Shown: positions 55,201 to 63,620, numbered from the stretch's first letter. The stretch is DNA of 64,000 nt from Pseudonocardia oroxyli (GCF_900102195.1 NZ_FNBE01000003.1:310001-374000); one strand, 5' to 3'. Made by a program: numbers and translations. Notes: generated from the letters alone by a model not told the origin.

Positions 55201-55628
55201 CCGACATGAACTCCCCCATCCGGACGGCGTCGGGCACCCCGATCGAGGGGAAGTCGCTGCCGGGCGAGGTGTGGCAGACCTTCATGAAGGAGGCCGTCGC
55301 GGACCAGCCGCCGCAGAGCTTCGGCGGGTACACCCCGATCGGCGAGCGGGCGTCGGAGCTGCCGCCGAACGAGACGCCGACGCCGACCCCCACCCCGGAG
55401 CCGACCACGCAGGCGGAGGTCCCGCCCGCGGCCGACACCCCGGCCCCTCCCCCGCCCGACGGCGTGCCACCGGCCGGGCCGCAGCCCGGCGCTCCCGCCG
55501 ACGGCACCGGCCCCGTGCCACCGCAGCAGCAGTCCGCGGACCCGCGGGAGCGCGGGCTGCTCGCCCCCGAGGGCCGCACCGCCCCCGACCAGCCCGCCCC
55601 CGACTGCAGCGTCACCCCCTGCGGCTGA
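52221..55628 (+). CDS. Class A penicillin-binding protein with 440-residue cytoplasmic tail
   Basis: Bifunctional PBP, 1135 aa. Residues 1-440 are disordered, Pro/Arg/Thr-rich and full of repeats; one helix is at about 442-469. The GT51 glycosyltransferase domain has AAEDRSFYSNPGFD and GGSTITQQYVKNAL. The transpeptidase domain has S790-T-F-K793 (SKQPGSTFKPF), SNN and K962-T-G. A Pro/Thr-rich outer tail ends in two cysteines; no PASTA domain. The GTG at 52221 is preceded by an excellent SD (GAGGGAGGA), better than the ATG-less upstream starts. It polymerises and cross-links peptidoglycan. Typical actinobacterial PonA has a shorter N-tail. Confidence 0.93.
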   Translation: MRGGGHGPARPGASVPPSEGRSVPAARTAPDSGTSGPDGADGPRGPQGPRSRHAELLRRALEQRNSADVPQAGPAGSATPGSVRPPAGRSAAPGSAAPAPARPGSAGSRPVGPAAAGSGPVGPASAGPASSGPPPAGSRSSGPAPGVPGAMTPGPAGSAGVGPRLDRTVRPSDSERTGPPGAARSRSDRPSTDDTGPDRPTTARTGRPSDPERTAPPGPARSRSDRPSTDDTGPDRPTTARTVRPADPEHAGRPHTGDVGPSADRTNPGRTNPGRANPGRPDSGRTIRPADREEPGRSPRGLSSDRTTPDRTTPDRTTPDRTTPDRTASTRTTRTRATTAATTDPDDTTLNAPTRHTAPAPSGRRRAGKRSGVGWWQTPDSRRPTGGGGLSTGIPAASEPVHPIRRGVFAPVDLLRRRFGPGARARLAAMTPAQRAARRRRTILWSVAAGLGLVVGVPLLLLGIGYLAFAVPTADQAVNNQVATISYADGSDLTRLVPEAGNRTKVSFDQIPPHVREAVLAAEDRSFYSNPGFDVTGIARAVWNQLRGGSGGGSTITQQYVKNALVGDQATLWRKYKELIVSLKVSQEKSKDEVLTDYLNTIYFGRGAYGIQSAAQAYFAKDVGQLTPAEGALLAGVIQSPSRWDPAIDPQKAVQRWDFVMDGMVGEGWLSPGDRAAATFPATQQRKVGGTGSFADSRGHVVNAVKAELDSLGISDQEMSQAGLTITTTIDPTQQEKAVDAAQEALAGQPDNLRSAVVAIDPNTGGIQAYYGGDNGVGLDYARVSKQPGSTFKPFVVLAALMHDPPIGLGTVFDGNEQGGPRNADGADCPRCDVKQAMTLSNNVIFTTLAAKVGPENVAAAARAAGITSPLDDPDARLALGNKEVTPVELASAYATIAAGGVWHAPHFISKVVTADGRVLYEAPDATGERRFSERVARNTVEAMLDVAPADDRSIGRPVAAKTGTVQSRFEGENNDAWFSGFTPGLATTVWVGTDMNSPIRTASGTPIEGKSLPGEVWQTFMKEAVADQPPQSFGGYTPIGERASELPPNETPTPTPTPEPTTQAEVPPAADTPAPPPPDGVPPAGPQPGAPADGTGPVPPQQQSADPRERGLLAPEGRTAPDQPAPDCSVTPCG
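52750..52960. repeat. 111-bp direct duplication in the PBP tail
   Basis: The sequence GCTCGCGCTCGGACCGCCCG and the following ~80 bases occur at 52771 and again at 52882, 111 bases (37 codons) apart with few differences, encoding SDRPSTDDTGPDRPTTART twice. Confidence 0.9.
53012..53200. repeat. 15-bp tandem repeats in the PBP tail
   Basis: Two runs: CCCCGGCCGC-based units (53012-53073; encoding NPGRT/NPGRA) and CCGACCGCAC-based units (53131-53200; encoding TTPDR about five times). Confidence 0.85.
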
Positions 55629-55632
55629 GGGA

Positions 55633-56217
55633 TCACGGGACCAGCAGGTCCGCCTGTTCTCTCGTGGACTCGACGAGCCGTGCGTTCGGCTCGTCCACCC
55701 GCGCCACCCACGCCTCGGCGTCGGCCGGGCTCTTCCCGAACTCCACGTGCCGGGCGACGAGGCGCTCGCGCCGCACGCTCGCGGGCGGGTCGCAGTACCA
55801 GACCTCGGTGAGCGCGGCGGCCACCGCGGGCCAGAGCAGCAGGTAGTTCCCCTCGGTCACGACCAGCGGCGCCCCGGCGGGTACCCGGATGGCCCCGGCC
55901 AGCGGCTGTTCCAGGTCCCGCTCGAACATCGGCGCCCACACCGCCTCGCCCGCCCGGATCCGGCGCAGCAGCGCCACGTACCCGTCCGCGTCGAAGGTCT
56001 CCGGTGCGCCCTTGCGGTCCCGCAGGCCGAGCCCGTCCAACGCGACGTCCGCCAGGTGGAACCCGTCCATCGGCACGTGCACCGCGCCGGGCACGGCCGC
56101 CACGACCGCACGGGCGAGCGTGGTCTTGCCCGCGCCCGGTGGTCCGGTGATGCCGAGGACGACGGGGACCGCGGGGGTGCCCGCGAGACCGCGCGCCCGC
56201 GCGATCAGCTCGTGCAC
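55633..56217 (-). CDS. P-loop nucleoside/carbohydrate kinase, uridine-kinase-like
   Basis: Protein of 194 aa. Walker A is GITGPPGAGKTTLA; VPMDGFHLADVAL and VVTEGNYLLLWP are characteristic of the uridine kinase/pantothenate kinase/fructose-kinase (FrcK-like) group. The substrate is unknown. GTG at 56217 overlaps the phosphatase stop by 13 bases, so it is translated with the phosphatase. It is convergent with the PBP gene (4-base gap). Confidence 0.85.
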   Translation of the reverse strand: MHELIARARGLAGTPAVPVVLGITGPPGAGKTTLARAVVAAVPGAVHVPMDGFHLADVALDGLGLRDRKGAPETFDADGYVALLRRIRAGEAVWAPMFERDLEQPLAGAIRVPAGAPLVVTEGNYLLLWPAVAAALTEVWYCDPPASVRRERLVARHVEFGKSPADAEAWVARVDEPNARLVESTREQADLLVP

Positions 56218-58595
56218 CGGACCGCCAGCACCACGATGTCGTCACCGGTGTCCGCGGGCGTCCCCGCGACCAGGTGGTCGCAGAGCTCCTCCAGGCCCAG
56301 CGCGGCGCCGGACCGGGCCAGGGCGAGCAGGGCGCGGTCCGCGCAGTCGTCGGGATCGTCCCGGCGCTCCGCGAGGCCGTCGGTGTAGAGCACGAGGGTC
56401 GAGCCGGGCGGCAGTGGCACCTCCTGGTCGTGGCGCAGCCGCTCCGGGTCCACCCCCAGCACGACGTCCACGGCGCCGCCGATGTGCTCGACCGCACCGT
56501 CGGCGTCGATCAGCAGGGGGACGGGGTGCCCGGCGTTCGACCAGCGGAACACCATCCCCCCGCCGCGCACCAGGATCCGCCCGTGGACGAGCGTGGTGAA
56601 CCGCGTGACGTCGAGCCGCGAGGCCACCCGGTCCAACCGGCGCAGCACGTCCGACGGCGCCCCGTCGGTGTCGTAGGCCAAGGCGCGCAACATGCTCCGC
56701 AGCTGCCCCATCGTCGCCGCGGCGGCGAGATCGTGCCCCGCGACGTCTCCGACGGCGAGGGCGAGGTCGCCGAACGGGAGCCGGAACACGTCGTACCAGT
56801 CGCCGCCGACCTCGAGCTCCGCCGCGGCGGGCCGGTAGCGGCAGGCCACCTCCAGCCCGCCGATGCCGATGTCCGCCATGGCGGGCGGCTCGGTCAGCAT
56901 CGACTCCTGCAGCGCCAGGGACACCTGGCGCGTCTGCTGGAACCGCCGACCGTGCTCCACCGCCGCCGACGCCCGCGCCGCGAGCTCGGTGACCAGTGCC
57001 AGGTCGTCCGGGGTGTACTCGGGCCGGTCGCCGCAGCTCGCGAACAGCAGCCCGGCCGTGACCCGGCCACCGGAGAGGACCGGCGCCACGAGCCGGGAGT
57101 TCATCCCGACCGCGCGCGCCCACTCGAACATCTCCGGGGTGCCCGCCCAGTGGTCGGTCTCGATCGGGTCCAGCTCCAGCTCCGGCCGCCGGGTCCGCAC
57201 GGCCCTGGCCAGCGGGTGGTCGGGGCCGAACACGAACCGCGCCGCCCCGTCGGTGGTCCCGTCGGCCGCGCCGGGCACCGGGGGCAGCCCGGGCGCGGCC
57301 CGGGTGACCCAGCGCCGCCCGCGCACGGGCCTGCCGGGCGCGGGTGCCTCGGTGTCGTCCACGAGGTAGACGCGGCAGAGGTCGGCGAACTCGGGGACGA
57401 CGGCGTCGGCGAGGGCCAGCAGCTCGGTCTCCGGGTCCAGCGCGGTGTTCACGGCGAGGGTGGCGCCCGCCAGGACGTCGAGCCGGTGCCGCGAGCGCCA
57501 CTCGTCGTCGATGTCGGTCTCGGTGCCGACCCACTCGACGACCACGCCGTCCTCCAGCACCGGCACGGCGCGGGACCGGTACCGGCGCCAGCCCCGTCCG
57601 GCGCGCAGCCGGTGGACGTGCTCGAAGTCCGCGCCGCGCGCCACGGCCGCCGCCCACGCCGCCCGCTTGCCCGCCCGGTCGGCCGGGTGCACGGCGTCGA
57701 GGAAACCCCAGCCCAGGTACTCCTCCCGGCTCTGTCCCGACACCGCCCGGAAGCTCGGCGAGTCCTCGCGCGCGCTGCCGTCCGACTCGCGGATCCAGAC
57801 CGCCGAAGCGGTCGCGTCGACGAGGCTGCGGTAGCGGCGCAGCACCTGCTCGCGCGCCGCGGCGAGCTCGGCCAGCTCGCGGCGGGACTGCTCGGACTCC
57901 GTGACGTCCAGGACCACGAGCCCCACCCCGAGGACGGACCCGTTGCGGTCGCGCACCGGATAGCAGTTGATCATCCAGGACTGCTCGGGGCCGTGTCCCT
58001 GCCACAGCCTGCCGGTGAGCGGCCAGTCGGTGCGCGGGACGCCGGTGGCGATCACCTCGCGCATGACCTCGCCGATCCGGACGCCCGTCTCGCCGTGCAG
58101 CTCCTCGACGGTGCGCCCGTTCCGCCCGTCCTCCGTGCCGCCGTCCATCGTGGTGATCGCCGTGTTCAGCCTGCGGTACCGCAGGTCCGTGTCGAAGTAC
58201 GCCAACCCGACGGGGGCGTTCTGCCACAACGCGTCCAACAGCGAGAAGGCCTCGGTGCCCGCCCGCGCGTCGGAGGCGTCCTGCAGGGCGCCGACGATCC
58301 CGACCCCACCCGTGCCCGGCCCCGCGTGGACGAACAGGGTGCGCCCGGTGGGGACGTTCGCGGGCAGCGGCACCGAGACCCGGCCCGCGCGGGCCGCGTC
58401 GAACAGGGCCTGCGCCCCCGCCCGGTCCACCGGGGTCCGGTCGTGGTCGAACGGGATCTCGCCGAGCACCTCGTCCGCGGGCCAGCCCGTCAGCCGCGCG
58501 GCCTCCGCGCTCCACAGCAGCACCCGACCCGCGGGATCCAGGGCGAACAGTCCCAGGGGCAGTTGCTCGACGACCGATGCCGCCAGCCCGTCCAT
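56205..58595 (-). CDS. PAS-GAF-PP2C (SpoIIE-type) phosphatase
   Basis: Multidomain signalling protein, 796 aa, cytoplasmic. Three PAS-like domains (about 1-120, 130-255, 270-390), a GAF domain (about 400-560) and a C-terminal PPM/SpoIIE Ser/Thr phosphatase (about 595-795). The phosphatase motifs are VGGDWYDVFRL, AVGDVAGHDLAAAATM, and TLVLYTDGLAERR. These proteins usually dephosphorylate anti-anti-sigma factors in response to small molecules or redox. No anti-sigma or sigma gene is adjacent. ATG at 58595. Divergent from the AraC gene, 53 bases apart. Confidence 0.93.
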   Translation of the reverse strand: MDGLAASVVEQLPLGLFALDPAGRVLLWSAEAARLTGWPADEVLGEIPFDHDRTPVDRAGAQALFDAARAGRVSVPLPANVPTGRTLFVHAGPGTGGVGIVGALQDASDARAGTEAFSLLDALWQNAPVGLAYFDTDLRYRRLNTAITTMDGGTEDGRNGRTVEELHGETGVRIGEVMREVIATGVPRTDWPLTGRLWQGHGPEQSWMINCYPVRDRNGSVLGVGLVVLDVTESEQSRRELAELAAAREQVLRRYRSLVDATASAVWIRESDGSAREDSPSFRAVSGQSREEYLGWGFLDAVHPADRAGKRAAWAAAVARGADFEHVHRLRAGRGWRRYRSRAVPVLEDGVVVEWVGTETDIDDEWRSRHRLDVLAGATLAVNTALDPETELLALADAVVPEFADLCRVYLVDDTEAPAPGRPVRGRRWVTRAAPGLPPVPGAADGTTDGAARFVFGPDHPLARAVRTRRPELELDPIETDHWAGTPEMFEWARAVGMNSRLVAPVLSGGRVTAGLLFASCGDRPEYTPDDLALVTELAARASAAVEHGRRFQQTRQVSLALQESMLTEPPAMADIGIGGLEVACRYRPAAAELEVGGDWYDVFRLPFGDLALAVGDVAGHDLAAAATMGQLRSMLRALAYDTDGAPSDVLRRLDRVASRLDVTRFTTLVHGRILVRGGGMVFRWSNAGHPVPLLIDADGAVEHIGGAVDVVLGVDPERLRHDQEVPLPPGSTLVLYTDGLAERRDDPDDCADRALLALARSGAALGLEELCDHLVAGTPADTGDDIVVLAVRCTS

Positions 58596-58648
58596 GGCCG
58601 CATTATGGGTGCCGGCGCCGGATGGGCGATACGCGGCACACTGCACGG

Positions 58649-59440
58649 ATGGAGGGAGAGTACGTCGAGCGGCGACCGCCGCCCGCGTTGCGGCCCTTCG
58701 TGCGCAGGCTCCAGGGCTACCGGGAGTACAGCTCGGCCCCACTACGCCGCCGTCAGGCGCCGGTCGGGTCCTGCACGCTCATCCTGGGGTTCGGTCCCGA
58801 GCTGCGGCTGGTCGGCCCGGCGGGCCCCTCCGCCCCGCGGTCGTTCCTCGCGGGCCTGCACACCGCGGCCGTGCTCACCGAGTTCACCGGCCACCAGCAC
58901 GGCATGCAGGTGGACCTCACGCCGATCGGCGCGTTCGTGCTGCTGCGCAGGCCCGGCTCCGACCTGGCCGACCTCGTCCCGACCCTCGACCGGCTCGACC
59001 CTGCGCTGGCGGCGCTTCCGCACCGGCTCGCCGACCTCCCCGACTGGCCGACGCGCTTCGCCGCGCTCGAAGGATTCCTGGCCGAGCGGCTGCTCGCCGA
59101 GGACCGTCGGCTCCCCGACCCGGAGGTTGCGCACGCCTGGAACCTGTTGCGGCGCAACGCGGGCGGGATCGCGGTGAGCGCCCTCGCGGCCGAGACCGGG
59201 TGGAGCAGGCGCCACCTGCTCACGCGGTTCCGCTCCCAGATCGGCGTGGCGCCCAAGACGGCCGCGCGCGTGCTGCGGTTCGAGCGCGCCGCGCGCCTGG
59301 TCGTGGGGGGCGAGGCGCCCGGGACGGTCGCCGCGCTCTGCGGCTACAGCGACCAGGCCCACCTGACCAGGGAGTTCCGCGACCTGGCCGGACTGCCGCC
59401 GCGCGCATTCGTTCAAGACATGACCGCCGGGTCGTCCTAG
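58649..59440 (+). CDS. AraC-family transcriptional regulator
   Basis: Protein of 263 aa. The N-terminal ~150 residues are a DUF6597-like sensor half (RPFVRRLQGYREYSS, GFGPELRLVGPAG); the C-terminal double HTH has GIAVSALAAETGWSRRHLLT and VAALCGYSDQAHLTREFRDL. ATG at 58649. It begins an AraC-VOC-YjbR-hydrolase gene string with overlapping or close starts, and likely controls it. Confidence 0.92.
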   Translation: MEGEYVERRPPPALRPFVRRLQGYREYSSAPLRRRQAPVGSCTLILGFGPELRLVGPAGPSAPRSFLAGLHTAAVLTEFTGHQHGMQVDLTPIGAFVLLRRPGSDLADLVPTLDRLDPALAALPHRLADLPDWPTRFAALEGFLAERLLAEDRRLPDPEVAHAWNLLRRNAGGIAVSALAAETGWSRRHLLTRFRSQIGVAPKTAARVLRFERAARLVVGGEAPGTVAALCGYSDQAHLTREFRDLAGLPPRAFVQDMTAGSS

Positions 59441-59449
59441 GTTTCCGGT

Positions 59450-59806
59450 ATGGGAATCCACGCGACGCTCCGCTACGACGATCCGCGCGCCGCCCTCGAC
59501 TTCCTCGTCGGCACGCTGGGGCTCACCGAGGGCCGGGTGGCGACGGCGGACGACGGGACCGTGGCGCACGCCGAGGTCCGGTGGGAGGACTCGACGCTGC
59601 TGCTCGGACCGCGCAGCGGCGACCCCCGCTTCGACACCGGCCGCGCCGTCCTCTACCTCACGGCGGCCGACCCGGATGCGCTCTACGCCCGGGTCGGCGG
59701 CGCCGAGGTCGTCCAGGAGCCGGTCGACCAGCCCTACGGCTCCCGCGAGTTCGCGGTGGCCGACCCCGAGGGCAACGTCTGGTGCTTCGGGACGTACCGC
59801 CCGTGA
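59450..59806 (+). CDS. VOC-family protein (glyoxalase/bleomycin resistance-like)
   Basis: Small VOC protein, 118 aa: MGIHATLRYDDPRAALDF and VADPEGNVWCFGTYRP are the two halves of the beta-alpha-beta3 fold. The metal ligand set is incomplete by eye, so enzyme activity is uncertain. It follows the AraC gene by 9 bases and overlaps the next gene by 4 (GTGA). AraC/VOC pairs are common in actinobacteria, which is also what the remnants at 20792-21069 represent. Confidence 0.88.
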   Translation: MGIHATLRYDDPRAALDFLVGTLGLTEGRVATADDGTVAHAEVRWEDSTLLLGPRSGDPRFDTGRAVLYLTAADPDALYARVGGAEVVQEPVDQPYGSREFAVADPEGNVWCFGTYRP

Positions 59807-60159
59807 CGGGGCCCACCTCGGCGCTCGACCGGCTCCGGGCGCTGTGCCTGGCGCTCCCGGAGGCGACGGAGCGGATCAGCCACGGCGAGCCGACCTGGTT
59901 CTGCCGCAAGGTGTTCGTGTCCTTCGCCGACCACCACCACGACGACCGGCTCGCCTTCTGGTGCGCCGCGCCCCCCGGGACACAGGAGGAGCTGGTCGCG
60001 GCGGAGCCCACGCGCTTCTTCCGCCCGCCGTACGTCGGGCACCGCGGCTGGCTGGGCGTCTACCTGGACGTGGAGGTGGACTGGGCCGAGATCGAGGAGA
60101 TCGTCACCGAGGCCTACCGGTGCGTCGCGCCGAGGAAGCTGGTAGCACTCCTTCCGTGA
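59803..60159 (+). CDS. MmcQ/YjbR-family protein
   Basis: Protein of 118 aa with LALPEATERISHGEPTWFCR, FADHHHDDRLAFWCAAPPG and RGWLGVYLDVEVDWAEIEEI, as in MmcQ/YjbR (CyaY-like fold) proteins. Role unknown; DNA binding has been suggested for the family. GTG at 59803 overlaps the VOC stop, and its stop overlaps the next start (GTGA). Confidence 0.88.
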   Translation: MTGPTSALDRLRALCLALPEATERISHGEPTWFCRKVFVSFADHHHDDRLAFWCAAPPGTQEELVAAEPTRFFRPPYVGHRGWLGVYLDVEVDWAEIEEIVTEAYRCVAPRKLVALLP

Positions 60160-60881
60160 TCCACGGCCACGAGGTGCTCGACGTCCCCGGCGCGGGTCCC
60201 GCGCTGCTGTTCCTGCACGAGGGGCTCGGGTCCGTGGGACTGTGGAAGGGCTTCCCGGAGCGGCTCGCCGCGGCGACCGGGCGTCGGGTGGTGGCGTACT
60301 CCCGGCTGGGCCACGGGTTCTCCGAGCTCCCACCCGGACCGCGCACGCCGTCGTTCATGCACGAGGAGGCGACCACGGTCGTCCCGATGCTGATCGCGGA
60401 GCTCGGTCTCGGCGAACCGGTCCTGGTGGGGCACAGCGACGGTGGCTCGATCGCGCTGCTCGCCGCCGCGGCGCTGCCCGTGTCCGGCCTGGTCGTGCTG
60501 GCCCCGCACGTGCTGGTGGAACCGTTCGCGCTGGAGACGATCCGTTCGGCCCGCGCGGCCTTCGACGCGGGCGACCTGGCGCGTCGGATGGCCCGCCACC
60601 ACCGGGACGCCGCGACCACCTTCCGCAACTGGAACGACGTCTGGCTCGACCCGGCCTTCGAGGGTTGGGACCTGCGACCGGAGCTGCCCGGCATCACCTG
60701 CCCGGTCCTCGGGATCCAGGGCACGGAGGACCCCTACGGCAGCGACGTCCACGTGCTGGCGGTCCGGGATCTGGCCCGGGGCCCGGTCGACCTGCTGTTC
60801 CCCCACTGCGGGCACGTTCCGCACCTGGAGCGCCCCGCCCTCGTCGAGTCCACCATCGCCGGGTTCCTCGAGGCCTCATGA
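60156..60881 (+). CDS. Alpha/beta-fold hydrolase
   Basis: Protein of 241 aa. The nucleophile elbow is VGHSDGGSIA, with the Asp in GTEDPYG and the His in CGHVPHLE. HEGLGSVGLWKGFPERLA is seen in a common actinobacterial subfamily. GTG at 60156 overlaps the YjbR stop. Its TGA stop (60879-60881) lies inside the arm of the palindrome 60879-60916. Substrate unknown. Confidence 0.9.
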   Translation: MIHGHEVLDVPGAGPALLFLHEGLGSVGLWKGFPERLAAATGRRVVAYSRLGHGFSELPPGPRTPSFMHEEATTVVPMLIAELGLGEPVLVGHSDGGSIALLAAAALPVSGLVVLAPHVLVEPFALETIRSARAAFDAGDLARRMARHHRDAATTFRNWNDVWLDPAFEGWDLRPELPGITCPVLGIQGTEDPYGSDVHVLAVRDLARGPVDLLFPHCGHVPHLERPALVESTIAGFLEAS

Positions 60882-60916
60882 GCGGCGATGGTCGCCAGAG
60901 CGACCATCGCCGCTCA
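60879..60916. terminator. 17-bp perfect inverted repeat, bidirectional terminator
   Basis: TGAGCGGCGATGGTCGC (60879-60895), loop CAGA, and its exact reverse complement (60900-60916). It lies between convergent genes whose stops are 60881 and 60921. The sequence is a member of the same family as the element at 11971-12056. Confidence 0.8.
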
Positions 60917-60920
60917 CGAC

Positions 60921-61325
60921 CTACCCGGACCAGCCCCGGACGGACGTGGGGGTCAGGACCAGGACCGGGCCGCGGGGGTCGGCCTCCGCGTACTGCGGGT
61001 ACTTGGCGCGCAACGCCCCCAGCGCCCGCTCCCACAGCCCGCCCGAGTCGACGACGTGTGCCGTGCCGTCGATCCGCACCCACCACAGCTCGGTCCAGTC
61101 CGGGGCGTAGTGGTCCACCAGGACGGCGACCCGGGGGTCGCGCTCGACGTCCGCGAGCCGCGCCAACCGGGTGCTGCGCTTGGGTTTCACCTCGTCCACC
61201 ACCGAGCACACCAGCCCGTCCACCACCGCGAACGTGATGGGGACGAGCCGGGGCGTGCCGTCGGGGCGGATCGTGGCGAGTCGGGCGACCGGGTGCGCCG
61301 CGGCCCGTGCGAGCCAGTCGGTCAT
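60921..61325 (-). CDS. F420/flavin-dependent PPOX-class protein
   Basis: Split beta-barrel protein, 134 aa: ARLATIRPDGTPRLVPITFA, VEAKPKRSTRLARLAD-like VDEVKPKRSTRLARLAD, and AVLVDHYAPDWTELWWVRIDG fit the TIGR03668 subgroup of F420-binding PPOX-like proteins. It likely reduces or oxidises a small molecule with F420 or flavin. ATG at 61325 overlaps the SMP-30 stop (ATGA). Confidence 0.88.
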   Translation of the reverse strand: MTDWLARAAAHPVARLATIRPDGTPRLVPITFAVVDGLVCSVVDEVKPKRSTRLARLADVERDPRVAVLVDHYAPDWTELWWVRIDGTAHVVDSGGLWERALGALRAKYPQYAEADPRGPVLVLTPTSVRGWSG

Positions 61326-62212
61326 GCCGGCGCTGATCCCACGGGGACCTCGACCCGCGTGGCGAGCAGCACCGCGTCCCGGGTGTGCGCCCGCTCGTGC
61401 TCGAGGAAGCTCGGGGCGCAGGCCAGGAAGAGGGTCCTGCCGTCCGCGCCGCCCAGCGCCACCGCGTAGGTGTTCAGCCCGTCGGGGATGGCCAGCTCGG
61501 CCGCGATCTCGCCGCCCTCCCGCACCCGCAGGGCGCGGTGGTGGTCGGCGTCGGCCACCCAGATGGCACCCTCGGCGTCCGGCTCCGCGATGCCGTCGGC
61601 GACGACGGTGAGAGACGGAAGCACCTCGGAGATGTCCCGCGAGGTCGGGGGGTCGCCGAAGCGGGCCCAGTCCCGGCGGTTCGACAGGGCCCCGTCGCCC
61701 CCGACGTCGAACGCGGTCAGCCGCTCGCCGAAGCTCTCCGCCACCACCAGCGTGCGTCCGTCACAGACGGAGCCGTTGGGGAAGAACATCTCGTCGGCGA
61801 CGACCACGGCCGAGCCGTCCGGGTCCACCCGGATCAGCACGGCCGACTCCATCGGGGCGCCGTTCATCAGGTCGAACCCGAAGCAGCCGACCCAGCAGCG
61901 GCCCTGCGGGTCGACCGCCATGTCGTTGAGCACCCCCGTGGCCAGCGGGCTCAGGTCGGCGTGGGTGACCAGCGTGCCGTCCTGCTCGCGGCGCAGGATG
62001 CGCTGGTCGCGCATGGACACGATGAGCAGCCGCCCGTCCGGCAGCACCCCGGTGCCGGACGGCTGGGCGGGCACCGCGGCCTCCACCCGCAGGTCGGAGC
62101 CGTCCTTGTTCGCGCTCAGCACCCGGTGGGTGTAGAAGTCGCTGACCCACACCCGGCCGTCGCGCCAGCGCGGCCCCTCGAGGAAGGTCAGCTTCTCGAG
62201 AACGGTCTGCAT
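61322..62212 (-). CDS. SMP-30/gluconolactonase-family protein
   Basis: Six-bladed beta-propeller lactonase-like protein, 296 aa. FLEGPRWRDGRVWVSDFYTH carries the first metal-binding Glu, GVLNDMAVDPQGRCWVG the Asn, and GIAEPDAEGAIWVADA the Asp. It probably hydrolyses a sugar lactone. ATG at 62212. First gene of a two-gene unit with the PPOX protein; divergent from pirin. Confidence 0.88.
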   Translation of the reverse strand: MQTVLEKLTFLEGPRWRDGRVWVSDFYTHRVLSANKDGSDLRVEAAVPAQPSGTGVLPDGRLLIVSMRDQRILRREQDGTLVTHADLSPLATGVLNDMAVDPQGRCWVGCFGFDLMNGAPMESAVLIRVDPDGSAVVVADEMFFPNGSVCDGRTLVVAESFGERLTAFDVGGDGALSNRRDWARFGDPPTSRDISEVLPSLTVVADGIAEPDAEGAIWVADADHHRALRVREGGEIAAELAIPDGLNTYAVALGGADGRTLFLACAPSFLEHERAHTRDAVLLATRVEVPVGSAPA

Positions 62213-62328
62213 GCGGTGCTCCCTTGCGCCGGAGATGATCCCAGCGCGAACGTACCCGGGGGAACAGAGCGAGACCCGCCCATGTTGTTGCGAGTGCAAG
62301 TACCTGCCCACTCCTCCCGGAGGTCCCG

Positions 62329-63315
62329 ATGCCCGCCGTCACCGTCGCCGACGTGACCGTCCTGCCGCGCGTCCCCGAACCCGGCCCCACCGACCTCGAC
62401 CGCGGCGTCCGCTCGATCACCACCGCGCCGCGCGGGTACGAGGGGGAGGGCTTCCCGGTCCGGCGCGCCTTCCAGGGCGTCGAGCTGCGCGACCTGGACC
62501 CCTTCCTGCACATGGACCAGATGGGTGAGGTCGAGTACGCGCCCGGCGAGCCGAAGGGCACGGCCTGGCACCCGCACCGCGGCTTCGAGACGGTCACCTA
62601 CATCCTCGACGGCGAGTTCGAGCACCAGGACTCCCACGGCGGCGGCGGGTCGATCACCAACGGCGACACCCAGTGGATGACGGCGGGCAGCGGCCTGCTG
62701 CACATCGAAAAGCCCCCGGAGGCGCTGGTCGCGAGCGGCGGGCTCTTCCACGGGCTGCAGCTGTGGGTCAACCTGCCCAAGGCCGACAAGTGGTTGCAGC
62801 CGAAGTACCAGGACCTGCGCGCCGCGGAGGCCGCCCTGCTCACCACACCGGACGGCGGCGCGCTGATCCGGGTGATCGCGGGCTCGCTCGCCGGGCTGGA
62901 GGGCCCGGGCTCCACCTACACCCCGATGGCGATGATGCACGCGACCGTCTCCCCCGGCGCGCGCATGCGGCTCCCCTGGCGCCGGGACTTCAACGCGCTG
63001 GTCTACGTGCTCTCGGGCGCGGGGACCGTCGGGCGGGACGACCGGCCGATCCGCGAGGGGCAGCTCGCCGTCTTCGGCCCCGGTGACCTGATCACCGTGG
63101 CGGGCAACGTCGGGCAGGACTCGCGCACCCCCGCGCTCGACGTCGTCGTGCTGGGCGGGCGGCCCATCCGGGAGCCGGTCGCGTGGGGCGGCCCGTTCGT
63201 GATGAACACCCGCGAGGAGGTCATGACCGCGTTCGAGGACTACCAGAAGGGCAGGCTCGGCGTGATCCCCGCGACGTACGTCCCGCACGGCGGCCTGGGA
63301 GGATCGACCTCGTGA
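62329..63315 (+). CDS. Pirin family protein
   Basis: Bicupin of 328 aa. The metal site is WHPHRGFETVTYILDGEFEHQ (three His and a Glu, intact), followed by QWMTAGSGLLHIEKP. Bacterial pirins can act as quercetinases or regulators; the role here is unknown. ATG at 62329. The stop overlaps the GNAT start by 4 bases (GTGA). Confidence 0.93.
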   Translation: MPAVTVADVTVLPRVPEPGPTDLDRGVRSITTAPRGYEGEGFPVRRAFQGVELRDLDPFLHMDQMGEVEYAPGEPKGTAWHPHRGFETVTYILDGEFEHQDSHGGGGSITNGDTQWMTAGSGLLHIEKPPEALVASGGLFHGLQLWVNLPKADKWLQPKYQDLRAAEAALLTTPDGGALIRVIAGSLAGLEGPGSTYTPMAMMHATVSPGARMRLPWRRDFNALVYVLSGAGTVGRDDRPIREGQLAVFGPGDLITVAGNVGQDSRTPALDVVVLGGRPIREPVAWGGPFVMNTREEVMTAFEDYQKGRLGVIPATYVPHGGLGGSTS

Positions 63316-63620
63316 GCGAGCCGATGGTCCTGGACGTGCCCGAGTGGTCCCGCTTCGAGATCCACGTCGACGGGAGGTTGGCGGGCTTCGCCCAGTACCG
63401 CACCGAACCCGGCACGATCCGCTTCATCCACACCGAGATCGACGAGGCCTACGAGGGCCAGGGCCTCGGCGGAAAGCTGGCGCGCTTCGCGCTCGACGCC
63501 GCCCGCACGAGGGGCCTGGCGGTCTACCCCGACTGCCCCTTCATCCGCGGCTGGATCGCCAAGCACGAGGACTACCAGGACCTGGTCCCGGTGGAGGCCC
63601 GCCCGCTCTACGGCCTCTGA
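63312..63620 (+). CDS. GNAT-like N-acetyltransferase, short
   Basis: Protein of 102 aa of the YjdJ-like/DUF4442-sized GNAT group: FEIHVDGRLAGFAQYR, RFIHTEIDEAYEGQGLGGKL (the acetyl-CoA loop Q-G-L-G) and VYPDCPFIRGWIAKHEDYQD, as in small Gcn5-like proteins. GTG at 63312, coupled to pirin; an ATG at 63324 is possible. Confidence 0.88.
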   Translation: MSEPMVLDVPEWSRFEIHVDGRLAGFAQYRTEPGTIRFIHTEIDEAYEGQGLGGKLARFALDAARTRGLAVYPDCPFIRGWIAKHEDYQDLVPVEARPLYGL

